From NCBI RefSeq assembly GCF_003721245.1, contig NZ_RIZG01000004.1, forward strand, positions 1 through 64,000: a stretch of 64,000 bases of DNA. The letters run 5' to 3'. Below are positions 1 to 8,388 of this stretch, piece after piece. Made by a program: the position numbers and the translations under genes. Each line of letters begins with the position of its first letter. Position 1 is the first letter of the stretch. This DNA is from Marinomonas hwangdonensis (GTDB lineage Bacteria; Pseudomonadota; Gammaproteobacteria; Pseudomonadales; Marinomonadaceae). The notes beneath the pieces are model-generated. The model was given only the letters and a program-made list of their open reading frames with translations, did not search any database and was not told the origin of the DNA.

Positions 1-34
1 TATGTCAACGTATTTTAGGATGGGACAGTAGATC

Positions 35-66
35 AAAAAAGGGCTGAATAGATCAGCCCTTTTTTG
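35..66 (-). terminator. Rho-independent terminator of mltD
   Basis: A 13-bp stem (AAAAAAGGGCTGA with TCAGCCCTTTTTT) is followed by a T run on either strand. It lies just past the mltD stop codon, so it ends the leftward mltD transcript and would also stop rightward transcription from outside the window. The first 34 bases of the window show nothing else. Confidence 0.85.
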
Positions 67-105
67 TTTGTCACATTGTAAAATCTTGCAGCTTTGGATT
101 ATCCG

Positions 106-1731
106 CTAGCCACCAACTACGTTTACCAAAAGTGTCACCTTATCCCCTGGTTGAACGTATTTTTGACTGCTCACTTTCGGGTTCCATTTTTGGATGTCGT
201 TTATGGACACTTTAAATTTGTTAGCAACCAAAGCGAGTGACTCGCCTGGTCGTATGGTGTAGATCACTTTTTTTACAACACTTCTAGCATTGCTTTTCTG
301 TTGTTTGGGTTCTAGCCAGATCACCAGCTTCTTGCCAGGTCTGAGTGTGTCTCCCAGCCCCATGTTGTTCCAGCGCGCCAGTGTTTTCGTGTCTACATCG
401 TACTTATTGGCAATCAACCATAAGCTGTCTCCTGACGCCACTGTGTGGTTTACCTTAATACGATTGCGAGTTGGCGACTTTGATTGTTTGGCAAGCAATC
501 TCTGATGAGAACTTAGTGTATAGCTTTCAATCTTGTTGCCAGCAACGGGAATCATCAGCTCCTGACCCACGCGTATCATGGTAGAAGAGATTTTGTTGAC
601 GTCCTGAAGAACATTCACCGTGGTATTGTGCTGCTTGGCAACCAAAAGTAGGTTGTCTCCGGCTTTTACAGTATAACGAACCCAAGTGACTCTGTCTTTG
701 CTGGGGATCTCTGCTAATCTGGTTCTAAATTGTTTGGCTTTACTCACTGGCATTAATAGTCTGTGGGGGCCATCGGGGGATGTTGCCCACTGATTAAAGC
801 CTGGGTTCAGTAAATACACTTCATCTATGCTCACATCAGCCATTTCTGCAGCCTGAGCGAGATCGATCTGTCCACCTATATTGACCACTTCGAAGTAGGG
901 CTTATTGGGGATAAAATACGTAGAGTAGTTGTATTTTTCAGGGTTTTTAATGATTTTTGCTAATGCGATAAGTTTTGGGACATAAGCGCGAGTTTCTTTG
1001 GGTAGATCCAAAGACCAAAAATCGGTTGGTTTACCGGCCGCCTTGTTCTTTCTTATGGCTCTCATCACGGTGCCTTCGCCTGAGTTGTAAGAGGCTAATG
1101 CGTGCATCCAATCCCCATCAAACATTTTATGTAGACGTGTGAGATAGGCAATCGCCGCTTGAGTTGATCCGATAATGTCGCGCCTACCGTCATACCACCA
1201 TGTTTGGTCTAAACCATACATTTGGCCAGTCGATGGAATAAACTGCCAAGGCCCTGACGCACGTCCGTGACTGTAGCCAAATGGATCAAAGCCACTTTCA
1301 ACAATAGGAAGTAAAGCGATTTCAGTTGGAAGGCCAGCTTTTTCTAGCTCGTCAACAATGTAATACAAATAGCGAGCGCCGCGTTTTGATACTCTGTCTA
1401 GGTGGGTGGGGTGAGTGCTGTACCAACGTAGTTGAGAGGATAATCTAGGGCGATCTATATCGATATCGAGTTGATAGCCCGCACGGATACGATCCCAGAT
1501 ATCCGTTGGAACGCTCGGTTCTTCAATAACGGCTACGGTATCTAGGTCCTCTTCGGTGGGCTCAAGAGCAGGTACTGTGTCGATAAATCCCAGCTGTTCG
1601 GTGTCGGCTTCGTCTATCTCTTCTTCGAGCTCTATTAGGTTGGTGGAAGTATTGTCGCCTAGGTTAGAGGGAGTTTGACACGCGCTAAGACCAAAAACAG
1701 CAATAACAATCCAAAAGAATTTATAAATCAT
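106..1731 (-). CDS. mltD: Membrane-bound lytic murein transglycosylase D, lipoprotein with three LysM repeats
   Basis: MltD cleaves the MurNAc-GlcNAc bond of peptidoglycan to form 1,6-anhydro products, acting from the periplasmic face of the outer membrane. The N-terminus is a lipoprotein signal ending in L-S-A-C (Cys18). After an acidic linker comes the SLT domain (about residues 110-240), with the catalytic Glu in PIVESGF (about residue 145) and the downstream GPWQFIPSTG motif. Three LysM peptidoglycan-binding repeats follow (about 354-400, 432-475 and 493-538), each beginning with a V/I-x-x-GD/E-S/N-L signature. At 541 residues it is longer than the E. coli enzyme, which has two LysM units. 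The ATG at 1731 was chosen because it places the hydrophobic stretch right after the basic residue; an in-frame GTG at 1740 would add three residues. Its neighbour gloB is the same as in E. coli. Confidence 0.93.
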   Translation of the reverse strand: MIYKFFWIVIAVFGLSACQTPSNLGDNTSTNLIELEEEIDEADTEQLGFIDTVPALEPTEEDLDTVAVIEEPSVPTDIWDRIRAGYQLDIDIDRPRLSSQLRWYSTHPTHLDRVSKRGARYLYYIVDELEKAGLPTEIALLPIVESGFDPFGYSHGRASGPWQFIPSTGQMYGLDQTWWYDGRRDIIGSTQAAIAYLTRLHKMFDGDWMHALASYNSGEGTVMRAIRKNKAAGKPTDFWSLDLPKETRAYVPKLIALAKIIKNPEKYNYSTYFIPNKPYFEVVNIGGQIDLAQAAEMADVSIDEVYLLNPGFNQWATSPDGPHRLLMPVSKAKQFRTRLAEIPSKDRVTWVRYTVKAGDNLLLVAKQHNTTVNVLQDVNKISSTMIRVGQELMIPVAGNKIESYTLSSHQRLLAKQSKSPTRNRIKVNHTVASGDSLWLIANKYDVDTKTLARWNNMGLGDTLRPGKKLVIWLEPKQQKSNARSVVKKVIYTIRPGESLALVANKFKVSINDIQKWNPKVSSQKYVQPGDKVTLLVNVVGG

Positions 1732-1785
1732 GGGAACCACAAGGTTGAATAAAGTTTAGCCATTTTAAAGCGGTAATCTCATAGG

Positions 1786-2559
1786 TCAACTAAAACTGTC
1801 TTTAGCACTTCTGACTTGTCTAAAAGATCCAACAGGTTCGTTTGCTGGGGATTCATTAAGTTGTTGAGCTGCCGAGGTTTTAAGCGCTTCTATGTGTGTC
1901 CTAAGAAACGGATTGGTATTTTTTTCTAACGCTAAGCTGGTGGGTAGTGTTGGCTCGTTGTTGCGTCTTTTTTGCTGACTGCGTTCATTTTCAGCTACAA
2001 GTTCTGCATTGTTAGGTTCCAAAGAAAGGGCAAACCGGTAATTCGCTAAAGTGTACTCATGGGTGGCGTAGATTAGTGTATTATCGGGTAGCGCTGAAAT
2101 CACAGTCATGGCGGCGAGCATTTGTGCTGGATTGCCTTCCATAATGCGCCCGCACCCACCTTTAAACAGCGTATCGCCACTGAATAGGATTGGTGTTTCC
2201 TGTGATGAAAAGTAGCATAGGTGATCCAGTGTGTGTCCTGGTGTTTCTAGTACTTTAAACGTGTGTGAAAAAATCGTCACTGTATCCCCTTTGGTCATAG
2301 GATGAGTGACTAGCTCCGTTAGGTGTGTTGGCCCATACACTGGACAATCGGCAAAGTGTTTTAATTCTGCCACGCCGCCAGTATGATCCTTATGGTGATG
2401 CGTGATTAAAATGCCTTTTAAAAGGACGTCTTGTTCACGACAATATTGCAATACAACACTGGCATCACCTGGGTCCACGGCCCATATTTCTGAACTTTTT
2501 GCGTCTTTTAGAATCCAGATATAATTATCTTGAAAAGCGGGGAGTGGAAAAATAGTCAT
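1786..2559 (-). CDS. gloB: Hydroxyacylglutathione hydrolase (glyoxalase II)
   Basis: GloB hydrolyses S-D-lactoylglutathione to D-lactate and glutathione, the second step of methylglyoxal detoxification in the cytosol. The metallo-beta-lactamase fold is clear: the binuclear metal motif THHHKDHTGG, then the metal-binding ETPGHTLDH and FSGDTLFKGGCGR, and a C-terminal part with ATHEYTLANYRFA. The start at 2559 gives MTIFPLPAFQDNYIW, the usual family N-terminus, and 258 residues. An upstream in-frame ATG at 2667 would add 36 residues that match nothing in the family and would overlap the divergent methyltransferase gene, so it was rejected. The glyoxalase I partner, gloA, is about 45 kb away at 47322. 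Confidence 0.95.
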   Translation of the reverse strand: MTIFPLPAFQDNYIWILKDAKSSEIWAVDPGDASVVLQYCREQDVLLKGILITHHHKDHTGGVAELKHFADCPVYGPTHLTELVTHPMTKGDTVTIFSHTFKVLETPGHTLDHLCYFSSQETPILFSGDTLFKGGCGRIMEGNPAQMLAAMTVISALPDNTLIYATHEYTLANYRFALSLEPNNAELVAENERSQQKRRNNEPTLPTSLALEKNTNPFLRTHIEALKTSAAQQLNESPANEPVGSFRQVRSAKDSFS

Positions 2560-2652
2560 AAAATGTCTGCTTTGTGGTGGTTTTCGTTCATACGACGTGA
2601 TGACAAAAACAAAAAATAACACGTCTACATCGTTAAAAAGTGAGTTCATTGT

Positions 2653-3393
2653 ATGTTGGATGATCAATCAAGACAATTTTTTCAAACTTGGTATCAAACA
2701 GAGCTAGGTGAAAATTTGTTGCAACGTGAAAAAGAGGAAATCATTGCCGAGCTGGATGCCGTGGTTGGTTACTATCTTGTGACTCAATCCCCAGTTAAAG
2801 CACTTACTCTAGATCCTCATCGCTTACGTGACAGTATTTTGATTGCACCAAGCTTGGAGTTGGGAGCATCCCCCAATACTGTTGTGGCGAGATCAAGTGA
2901 ATTACCTTTTGAACCAGATGGGGTGGACGTTCATGTTTTTCATCATACGCTGGATATTTCGGCCACTCCCCATGACGATTTGCGTGAGGCCGCTCGAACC
3001 CTACTGCCCAGTGGTAAACTGATTATTGTAGGATTTAATCCCTGGGGGTTGTGGGGGGTATGTCGATTGTTTTCAAAACGACGAAAAGCGCCTTGGTGTG
3101 GACATTTTATTGCCCACCAACGATTGGAAGATTGGTTAAAGGTCGCGGGACTTACTTTAGAAGTTAAACGATTTGTTTGGTATCATCCGCCCCTACAATG
3201 CGGTAAATGGCGGGCGCGTTTTAATTGGCTTGATAAAATTCTTCAGCCTCTGAAGCTGCCTTTTAGTGGCGTTTATATCATAGTGGCGACTAAGCAAGAA
3301 AAGCGATTTATTCCGCTGAAACCACGTTGGTCAGGCGCTCGAGTTCGAGTGCCGCCCTTAACAAAACCAACAGCAAAAGAGATGAGAGAGTGA
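2653..3393 (+). CDS. SAM-dependent methyltransferase, YafS-like
   Basis: This is a class I SAM-dependent methyltransferase-like protein of 246 residues. The central [19 protein letters not shown] and the following [18 protein letters not shown] segment resemble post-motif-I strands of the methyltransferase fold, but the glycine-rich SAM loop near residue 70 is not well kept (LELGASPN). The position between divergent gloB and downstream rnhA-dnaQ matches E. coli yafS, whose substrate is unknown. Its stop codon overlaps the GTG start of rnhA (GTGA at 3390-3393), which suggests translational coupling. The true substrate cannot be read from the sequence. Confidence 0.8.
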   Translation: MLDDQSRQFFQTWYQTELGENLLQREKEEIIAELDAVVGYYLVTQSPVKALTLDPHRLRDSILIAPSLELGASPNTVVARSSELPFEPDGVDVHVFHHTLDISATPHDDLREAARTLLPSGKLIIVGFNPWGLWGVCRLFSKRRKAPWCGHFIAHQRLEDWLKVAGLTLEVKRFVWYHPPLQCGKWRARFNWLDKILQPLKLPFSGVYIIVATKQEKRFIPLKPRWSGARVRVPPLTKPTAKEMRE

Positions 3394-3833
3394 AGAAGGT
3401 AGTACTGTACACAGATGGTGCCTGTAAGGGCAATCCAGGAATTGGTGGTTGGGGAGCTTGGCTGACGTTTGGTGAACATGAAAAACGTTTATGTGGTGGC
3501 GAGCACGACACAACAAACAATCGGATGGAGTTGATGGGGGCGATAGAAGGTCTGAGAGCACTAAAGGAGAAATGCTCTGTGATACTTTATACCGACTCGT
3601 CTTATGTCCAAAAAGGCATTACGGAATGGTTGGCAGGTTGGAAGCGAAAAGGTTGGATGACCGCGTCTAAGCAACCCGTTAAAAATAAAGACTTATGGCA
3701 AGCCTTAGATGAACAATGCCAGCGCCATGAAGTCACTTGGAAATGGGTAAAAGGTCATGCCGGTATAGAAGGCAATGAAATTGCCGATGAGCTGGCGAAT
3801 CAAGGTATAGATGAATTGAGGGCCGCATCATGA
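3390..3833 (+). CDS. rnhA: Ribonuclease HI
   Basis: RNase HI cuts the RNA strand of RNA-DNA hybrids, removing R-loops and primers. All four carboxylate sites are visible: Asp in [12 protein letters not shown], Glu in NNRMELMGA, Asp in LYTDSSYV and Asp in [10 protein letters not shown], plus the active-site His region VKGHAG. The GTG at 3390 was chosen because it starts the protein with [12 protein letters not shown], the standard family N-terminus, preceded by a purine-rich GAGATGAGAGA segment, and gives 147 residues. An upstream ATG at 3327 in the same frame would add 21 unrelated residues lying inside the methyltransferase gene. The 3' end overlaps dnaQ by ATGA. Confidence 0.95.
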   Translation: MKKVVLYTDGACKGNPGIGGWGAWLTFGEHEKRLCGGEHDTTNNRMELMGAIEGLRALKEKCSVILYTDSSYVQKGITEWLAGWKRKGWMTASKQPVKNKDLWQALDEQCQRHEVTWKWVKGHAGIEGNEIADELANQGIDELRAAS

Positions 3834-4549
3834 GGCAGGTTGTTCTAGATACGGAAACCACGGGGATCGACCCTAAGCAAGGGCACCGTATTATCGAGAT
3901 TGGTTGTGTCGAAATGATAGGGCGTAAACTCACCAAACGTCATTTTCATGTGTATATCAATCCTGATAGAGAAGTCGAAGAAGAAGCCTTCCGTGTCCAC
4001 GGCATCAGTAATGAGTTTCTGGCTGATAAACCGCGTTTTCATGAAATTGCTCAAGAGTTTTTTGATTTTATTAAAGGCGCTGAGCTGATTATTCATAACG
4101 CCCCCTTTGATATTGGTTTTATGGATCACGAATTCGCACGCTTGGGTGGTTATCCTAAAACACATGAGGTCTGTCGTGTCTTTGATAGCTTGGTGTATGC
4201 GCGTAAAAAGCATCCTGGTCAGAAGAACAATCTAGATATTCTTTGTAAGCGTTACGGTATTGATAATTCCCATCGAGAATTGCACGGAGCCCTATTAGAT
4301 TCCGAAATCTTGGCGGATGTGTATTTGCTGATGACGGGGGGGCAAACCAGTTTAGGATTGGCAAACCATTCTGATTCACAAAATAAGGAAGAAGGGGATG
4401 TGGATGCTATTAGAAGGCTGTCGAATGAACGTAAGCCACTGAAAATCATCCGAGCCAGCCAACTTGAACTGCAATCTCACGAAGAAAGATTGAATCTTAT
4501 TGATAAAAAATCTGGACAATCTTTGTGGCGTAAGCCGAACGTCCAATAA
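3830..4549 (+). CDS. dnaQ: DNA polymerase III epsilon subunit (3'-5' proofreading exonuclease)
   Basis: DnaQ is the proofreading exonuclease of the replicative polymerase core. The DEDDh nuclease motifs are present: Exo [10 protein letters not shown] at the N-terminus, Exo [16 protein letters not shown] (about residues 87-100) and Exo [21 protein letters not shown] (about 144-161). At 239 residues it is close to the E. coli length of 243, including the C-terminal tail that binds the alpha subunit. It overlaps rnhA by four bases (ATGA), so both are translated from one message. In E. coli the two genes are divergent; here they form one rightward operon. Confidence 0.95.
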   Translation: MRQVVLDTETTGIDPKQGHRIIEIGCVEMIGRKLTKRHFHVYINPDREVEEEAFRVHGISNEFLADKPRFHEIAQEFFDFIKGAELIIHNAPFDIGFMDHEFARLGGYPKTHEVCRVFDSLVYARKKHPGQKNNLDILCKRYGIDNSHRELHGALLDSEILADVYLLMTGGQTSLGLANHSDSQNKEEGDVDAIRRLSNERKPLKIIRASQLELQSHEERLNLIDKKSGQSLWRKPNVQ

Positions 4550-4550
4550 A

Positions 4551-4621
4551 AAAACCTCATTTTATGCCTTTCAATGCAGAGTAGTCCGCGATATTGAAAG
4601 GCATTTTATTGAGGGTTTTTA
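4551..4621. terminator. Bidirectional terminator between dnaQ and nhaB
   Basis: A long imperfect hairpin pairs CCTCATTTTATGCCTTTCAAT with ATTGAAAGGCATTTTATTGAGG around a 17-base loop. It is flanked by A and T runs on both sides and sits between convergent genes, so it can end transcription in both directions. Confidence 0.8.
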
Positions 4622-4639
4622 ATGAACTATGGGTCAACT

Positions 4640-6142
4640 TTATAGTAAATAGACAACACAGAAGCCGCCTACAATGCTCAACACGATTGTGTAGGGCAGT
4701 GCCATCCAAACCATTTTTCCGTAGGACAAGCGCAGCAAGGGAGCAATGGCAGAGGTTAACAAGAACAAGAAAGCCGCTTGGCCATTAGGTGTCGCAACAC
4801 TTGGCAAGTTTGTTCCTGTGTTTACCGCCACAGCCAATACATCAAAATGCTCACGTGTAATCAAACCAGCATCCAAAGCTGCTTTAATTTCATTGATGTA
4901 AACAGTCGCAACAAACACGTTATCACTGATCGCTGATAAGACGCCGTTTGCGATAAACAACACGATAGGCTGATGTTCAACCGGCATGCTAAAGACCAGA
5001 TTAATCACGGGTTGGAAAAGGTGCTGGGCGTGAATAACGGAAACAACAGTGAAGAAAACCACCAAAAGTGCGGTGAAAGGAAGTGACTCTTCGAACGCGT
5101 GTCCGATTCTGTGTTCTTCAATAATGCCGTTAAAAGAGGTTAGTAAGACAATAACCATTAGGCCTACTAGACCGACTTCAGCAACATGGAAAGCAAGAGA
5201 TAATACCAGAATAACAGCCACGATGCCTTGAATAATCAATTGCGCTTTGTGCTTATTGGTGTGCTTTTGCGATTCTTCTTTTTCGAAGTTATTCAAAATG
5301 TCTCGAACGGTATCAGGAAGCTGGGCACCGTAATCAAACCACGCGGTTTTTTCTAATACAATCACGGTCAGCAGGCCACAGACTAAGACAGGCATAGAGA
5401 CGGGGGCGACATTTAGGAAAAATTCCAAGAAATCCCAGCCAGCAACTTTGGCAATGAGAAGGTTTTGTGGTTCACCTACTAATGTAGAAACGCCACCGAG
5501 TGCGGTACCCACAGCACCGTGCATCATCAGATCACGTAAGAAAGAGCGAAACTCACTCAAATCTTCTGCGTTGACGGGCAAGATGGAATCGTCTTTGCCA
5601 TGATCATGATTTTTGTTAGAGCTCTGTCCGGATGCCGCTTTATGGTAGACTGAATAAAACCCGACACCGACACTGATAAGGACTGCGGTGACGGTTAACG
5701 CGTCAAGAAATGCAGACAATAAGGCCGCAGAAAAGCTAAAAATCAATGAAATAACAATTTTAGATTTCACTTTGACCAATAATTTGTTGAAGACAAATAA
5801 CAGCATGTCTTTCATGAAGTAAATACCAGCGACCATGAACATCAGCAGTAAAATGACTTCTATATTATGGGAGACTTCAGTGTATACACCTTCGGGAGAG
5901 GTTAAACCAAGTACGACCGCTTCGATAGCAAGCAAACCGCCAGGCTGTAAGGGGTAGCATTTTAATGCCATGGCCAAAGTGAAAATAAATTCGACAATTA
6001 ACAACCAACCCGCAACGAAAGGTCCAAACACCACCAGTACAATAGGGTTAATAATCAGAAAGGCTAGAATGACTTGCTTATACCAGAGTGGGGCAGCGCC
6101 CAGAAAGTTTCTGCCGAACGCTTGCGCGAGAGAGGGTTTCAT
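4640..6142 (-). CDS. nhaB: Na+/H+ antiporter NhaB
   Basis: NhaB is an inner-membrane sodium/proton antiporter that exports Na+ at the expense of the proton gradient, in keeping with a sodium-based energy economy (Na+-NQR is 6 kb away). The protein has 500 residues (E. coli 513). It starts [22 protein letters not shown], has many hydrophobic segments, and has the family motifs [21 protein letters not shown] (about residues 217-237) and [16 protein letters not shown] (near 410). A Shine-Dalgarno-like GGAGAA lies before the ATG. The long upstream gap (6143-6400) is shared with the divergent gene sohB. Confidence 0.94.
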   Translation of the reverse strand: MKPSLAQAFGRNFLGAAPLWYKQVILAFLIINPIVLVVFGPFVAGWLLIVEFIFTLAMALKCYPLQPGGLLAIEAVVLGLTSPEGVYTEVSHNIEVILLLMFMVAGIYFMKDMLLFVFNKLLVKVKSKIVISLIFSFSAALLSAFLDALTVTAVLISVGVGFYSVYHKAASGQSSNKNHDHGKDDSILPVNAEDLSEFRSFLRDLMMHGAVGTALGGVSTLVGEPQNLLIAKVAGWDFLEFFLNVAPVSMPVLVCGLLTVIVLEKTAWFDYGAQLPDTVRDILNNFEKEESQKHTNKHKAQLIIQGIVAVILVLSLAFHVAEVGLVGLMVIVLLTSFNGIIEEHRIGHAFEESLPFTALLVVFFTVVSVIHAQHLFQPVINLVFSMPVEHQPIVLFIANGVLSAISDNVFVATVYINEIKAALDAGLITREHFDVLAVAVNTGTNLPSVATPNGQAAFLFLLTSAIAPLLRLSYGKMVWMALPYTIVLSIVGGFCVVYLL

Positions 6143-6318
6143 TGGTTTCTCCTTTTAAGAAAAGGCACGAAAATGTGCGAAAAAAATAACAAGATTTCTC
6201 TGGTGTAAAAATGTCCAAAGGAATCTTGTTAGTTCTTTCACATCGAGTGTTTTCTAAAGCAGGGAAATTCTGAAGCGCCAGATAATAAGGCATATGAAAT
6301 TTAGTATCTAGAGTGAAT

Positions 6319-6333
6319 TGTAATAAAATTACA
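6319..6333. promoter_or_regulatory. Perfect 6-3-6 dyad in the nhaB/sohB divergent promoter region
   Basis: TGTAATAAAATTACA is a perfect inverted repeat (TGTAAT-AAA-ATTACA) in a very AT-rich gap between divergent nhaB and sohB. The size and symmetry suit a dimeric repressor or activator, but I cannot assign a regulator. The rest of the gap shows no clear ORF. Confidence 0.35.
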
Positions 6334-6400
6334 TTGTTTTTTACATAATTACCCCAAATATATCTATAAATTATCAATATCTAGACAGAAGGAAGGCATT

Positions 6401-7447
6401 TTGGAATTTTTAACCGACTACGCCGCGTTTGCTTTAAAGTTAATCAGTGTTGCTTTAGTGATTGGTGTGTTGCTGGCGATGATGGCCAGTGGCAAGCGCA
6501 AATCACAGCCGGGTCATTTATCCGTAGCAAAATTAAATGACGCTTATGATGCAATGAAAGCTGAGTTAGACAGTCAGCTTTTGGATAAAAAAACGTTAAA
6601 AGCTCGACTCAAAGAAAAAAAGAAGAAAGAGAAACTTGAAAAGAAATCACAGAAAAAAACACCCAACAAGACAGAGGCGACAGAAGTCGTAAAAAAACGT
6701 GTATTTGTGTTGGATTTTGATGGTGACATAAAGGCTTCTGCCGTTGAAACCATGCGGGAAGAGATAACGGCAATTTTGAGCGTGGCGACGCCAGAAGATG
6801 AAGTTATAGTGCGCCTTGAAAGTGGCGGTGGTGTTGTGCATGGCTATGGGCTCGCTGCCTCACAGTTGCAACGTGTTAGAGAGGCCAATATACCGCTGAC
6901 GGTATGTGTCGACAAAGTCGCTGCCAGTGGAGGGTATATGATGGCGTGCGTCGCGGATAAAATCATTGCCGCGCCTTTCGCTATTCTGGGGTCTATTGGC
7001 GTAGTGGCTCAAATCCCTAACGTACATCGACTATTAGACAAAAGTTTGATTGATGTTGAGCTTCATACGGCGGGACGTTATAAGCGAACGCTTACCATGC
7101 TAGGTGAAAATACCGATGAAGGGCGTGAGAAATTCAAACAAGATTTGGAAGATACGCATGATTTGTTTAAGCGTTTTGTGTCCAGTCAGCGACCACAGTT
7201 AGACATTGAAAGTATTGCTACAGGCGAGACTTGGTATGGTTCTGAAGCGTTGGAAAATAACTTGGTAGATTCGGTGATGACAAGTGATGCGTATTTAGTG
7301 TCTCACTATGACAAAGCAGACGTGATTCAAGTGACTTACAAGCAGCCAAAAGGCATGGCAGAACGGTTTGGTTTGTCCTTATTTTCTGCCTTAGAGCAGA
7401 AAGCCGTTAGTTGGATTGGTAAACTGACTCAGACGCGCGGTTATTAA
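6401..7447 (+). CDS. sohB: Inner-membrane S49 family protease SohB
   Basis: SohB is a periplasm-facing serine protease of the signal peptide peptidase A (S49) family. The protein has one N-terminal membrane segment (about residues 8-28), a long basic charged linker (60-100, rich in Lys), then the ClpP-like fold. The nucleophile Ser lies in VDKVAASGGYMMACVAD and the general-base Lys in HTAGRYKRTLTMLG. Length is 348 residues, as in E. coli (349). The start is a TTG at 6401, preceded by a good AGAAGGAAGG Shine-Dalgarno; no ATG lies in a suitable place. Confidence 0.93.
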   Translation: MEFLTDYAAFALKLISVALVIGVLLAMMASGKRKSQPGHLSVAKLNDAYDAMKAELDSQLLDKKTLKARLKEKKKKEKLEKKSQKKTPNKTEATEVVKKRVFVLDFDGDIKASAVETMREEITAILSVATPEDEVIVRLESGGGVVHGYGLAASQLQRVREANIPLTVCVDKVAASGGYMMACVADKIIAAPFAILGSIGVVAQIPNVHRLLDKSLIDVELHTAGRYKRTLTMLGENTDEGREKFKQDLEDTHDLFKRFVSSQRPQLDIESIATGETWYGSEALENNLVDSVMTSDAYLVSHYDKADVIQVTYKQPKGMAERFGLSLFSALEQKAVSWIGKLTQTRGY

Positions 7448-7461
7448 AAAAGTAAAATTCG

Positions 7462-7496
7462 AAAAAAAGGAGCCTCAACAAGGGCTCCTTTTTTTT
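7462..7496. terminator. Bidirectional terminator between sohB and csiV
   Basis: The stem AAAAAAAGGAGCC pairs with GGGCTCCTTTTTTTT around a TCAACAA loop. T runs on both strands and convergent flanking genes indicate two-way termination. Confidence 0.9.
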
Positions 7497-7539
7497 GCTC
7501 TGAATTTTTAACGCCAATTAAGCCTAGCAAAAACGTGTT

Positions 7540-8388
7540 TTAACGACTGTAAAGCTCGTTGGTGCTTTGTAGTTCATCGTAGTTCAAGCTGGCTCCGGTT
7601 TCAGGTGTCATTGTTTTCAATGCGATTCGCTCGAAAGCGTCTTCTAATTCAATCGGTTCAAAATACAATAAAGTGCCTATGGTTGGATGATCGAGGTAAT
7701 TGACTTTTTTGCTGGCAGTCTTATTACTCTGATACAAAGTTAGCACGGCTGAAGGAACAAAGGCTTCGTCATTAATCGCCAAGTTAGGCAGTTCAATGCT
7801 GGTGCTCGTTTGCTCGGGTGCTTTTAGCAAGGTGATGTTGCTGTCTGTTACATCAAGGCTTGCTGACTGATCAGGTGTGTCATCTTGTGATGAGCTGACG
7901 GTGTTTTGCAATGCATTCCGACTAAATAAATAATGCTGATAACGAATGTCAGTTTCAAGATAGCGCCCCAGTTTTATGGCAACGTCCGCCGTAAGTTCAG
8001 GGTAGCCGAATGCTTCGCTGTAATGCGTAAACTGCTTGCGAATGCTGTCTCCTGGGGCTTTGAAAATCAGTGTCCATTCTTGATTGGCGAGTATGTCTAC
8101 CCGACGTTTGAGTTTGTTTTCCATGGCAACAAACGGTGAATCGAGCTGTAGATCAAGAGGTGACTCTTTCTCATTGGCTTGTTGTTTATTGTTAGTCAGC
8201 AACCCCAATTCGGCAGGCAATAAATCCACATAATTGACTTGTTCAGTAGATTGGCCTTCAGGCCAACTAAACGTCAACAAGTATCCTTGATAAGCTCTGG
8301 CGGTTTCTGGGTCGTACTGTTCGGTGTCCGCTAGCAAGGGATGGCTGAACAAGCATGCTGTTAGTAGAACAGAAGTTGCGACTTTCAA
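7540..8388 (-). CDS. csiV: CsiV-family exported protein
   Basis: A 282-residue protein with a cleavable signal peptide (MKVATSVLLTACLFSHPLLA-D), so periplasmic or outer-membrane associated. The sequence (GYLLTFSWPEG..., later FIFKAPGD-like and HPTIGTLLYFEPIEL segments) and its place directly downstream of mfd match the CsiV family. In Vibrio cholerae CsiV is needed for the response to non-canonical D-amino acids and binds peptidoglycan. Its start overlaps the end of mfd by four bases, so the two are translationally coupled. Family assignment rests on my reading of sequence and synteny; no enzymatic motif is visible. Confidence 0.7.
   Translation of the reverse strand: MKVATSVLLTACLFSHPLLADTEQYDPETARAYQGYLLTFSWPEGQSTEQVNYVDLLPAELGLLTNNKQQANEKESPLDLQLDSPFVAMENKLKRRVDILANQEWTLIFKAPGDSIRKQFTHYSEAFGYPELTADVAIKLGRYLETDIRYQHYLFSRNALQNTVSSSQDDTPDQSASLDVTDSNITLLKAPEQTSTSIELPNLAINDEAFVPSAVLTLYQSNKTASKKVNYLDHPTIGTLLYFEPIELEDAFERIALKTMTPETGASLNYDELQSTNELYSR

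Noticed and set aside
2560-2667. N-terminal extension of gloB to 2667
   Set aside because: The extra 36 residues are unlike the family and overlap the divergent methyltransferase start; the ATG at 2559 gives the normal N-terminus.
3327-3389. N-terminal extension of rnhA to the ATG at 3327
   Set aside because: It lies in the methyltransferase gene and does not match RNase HI; the coupled GTG at 3390 fits better.
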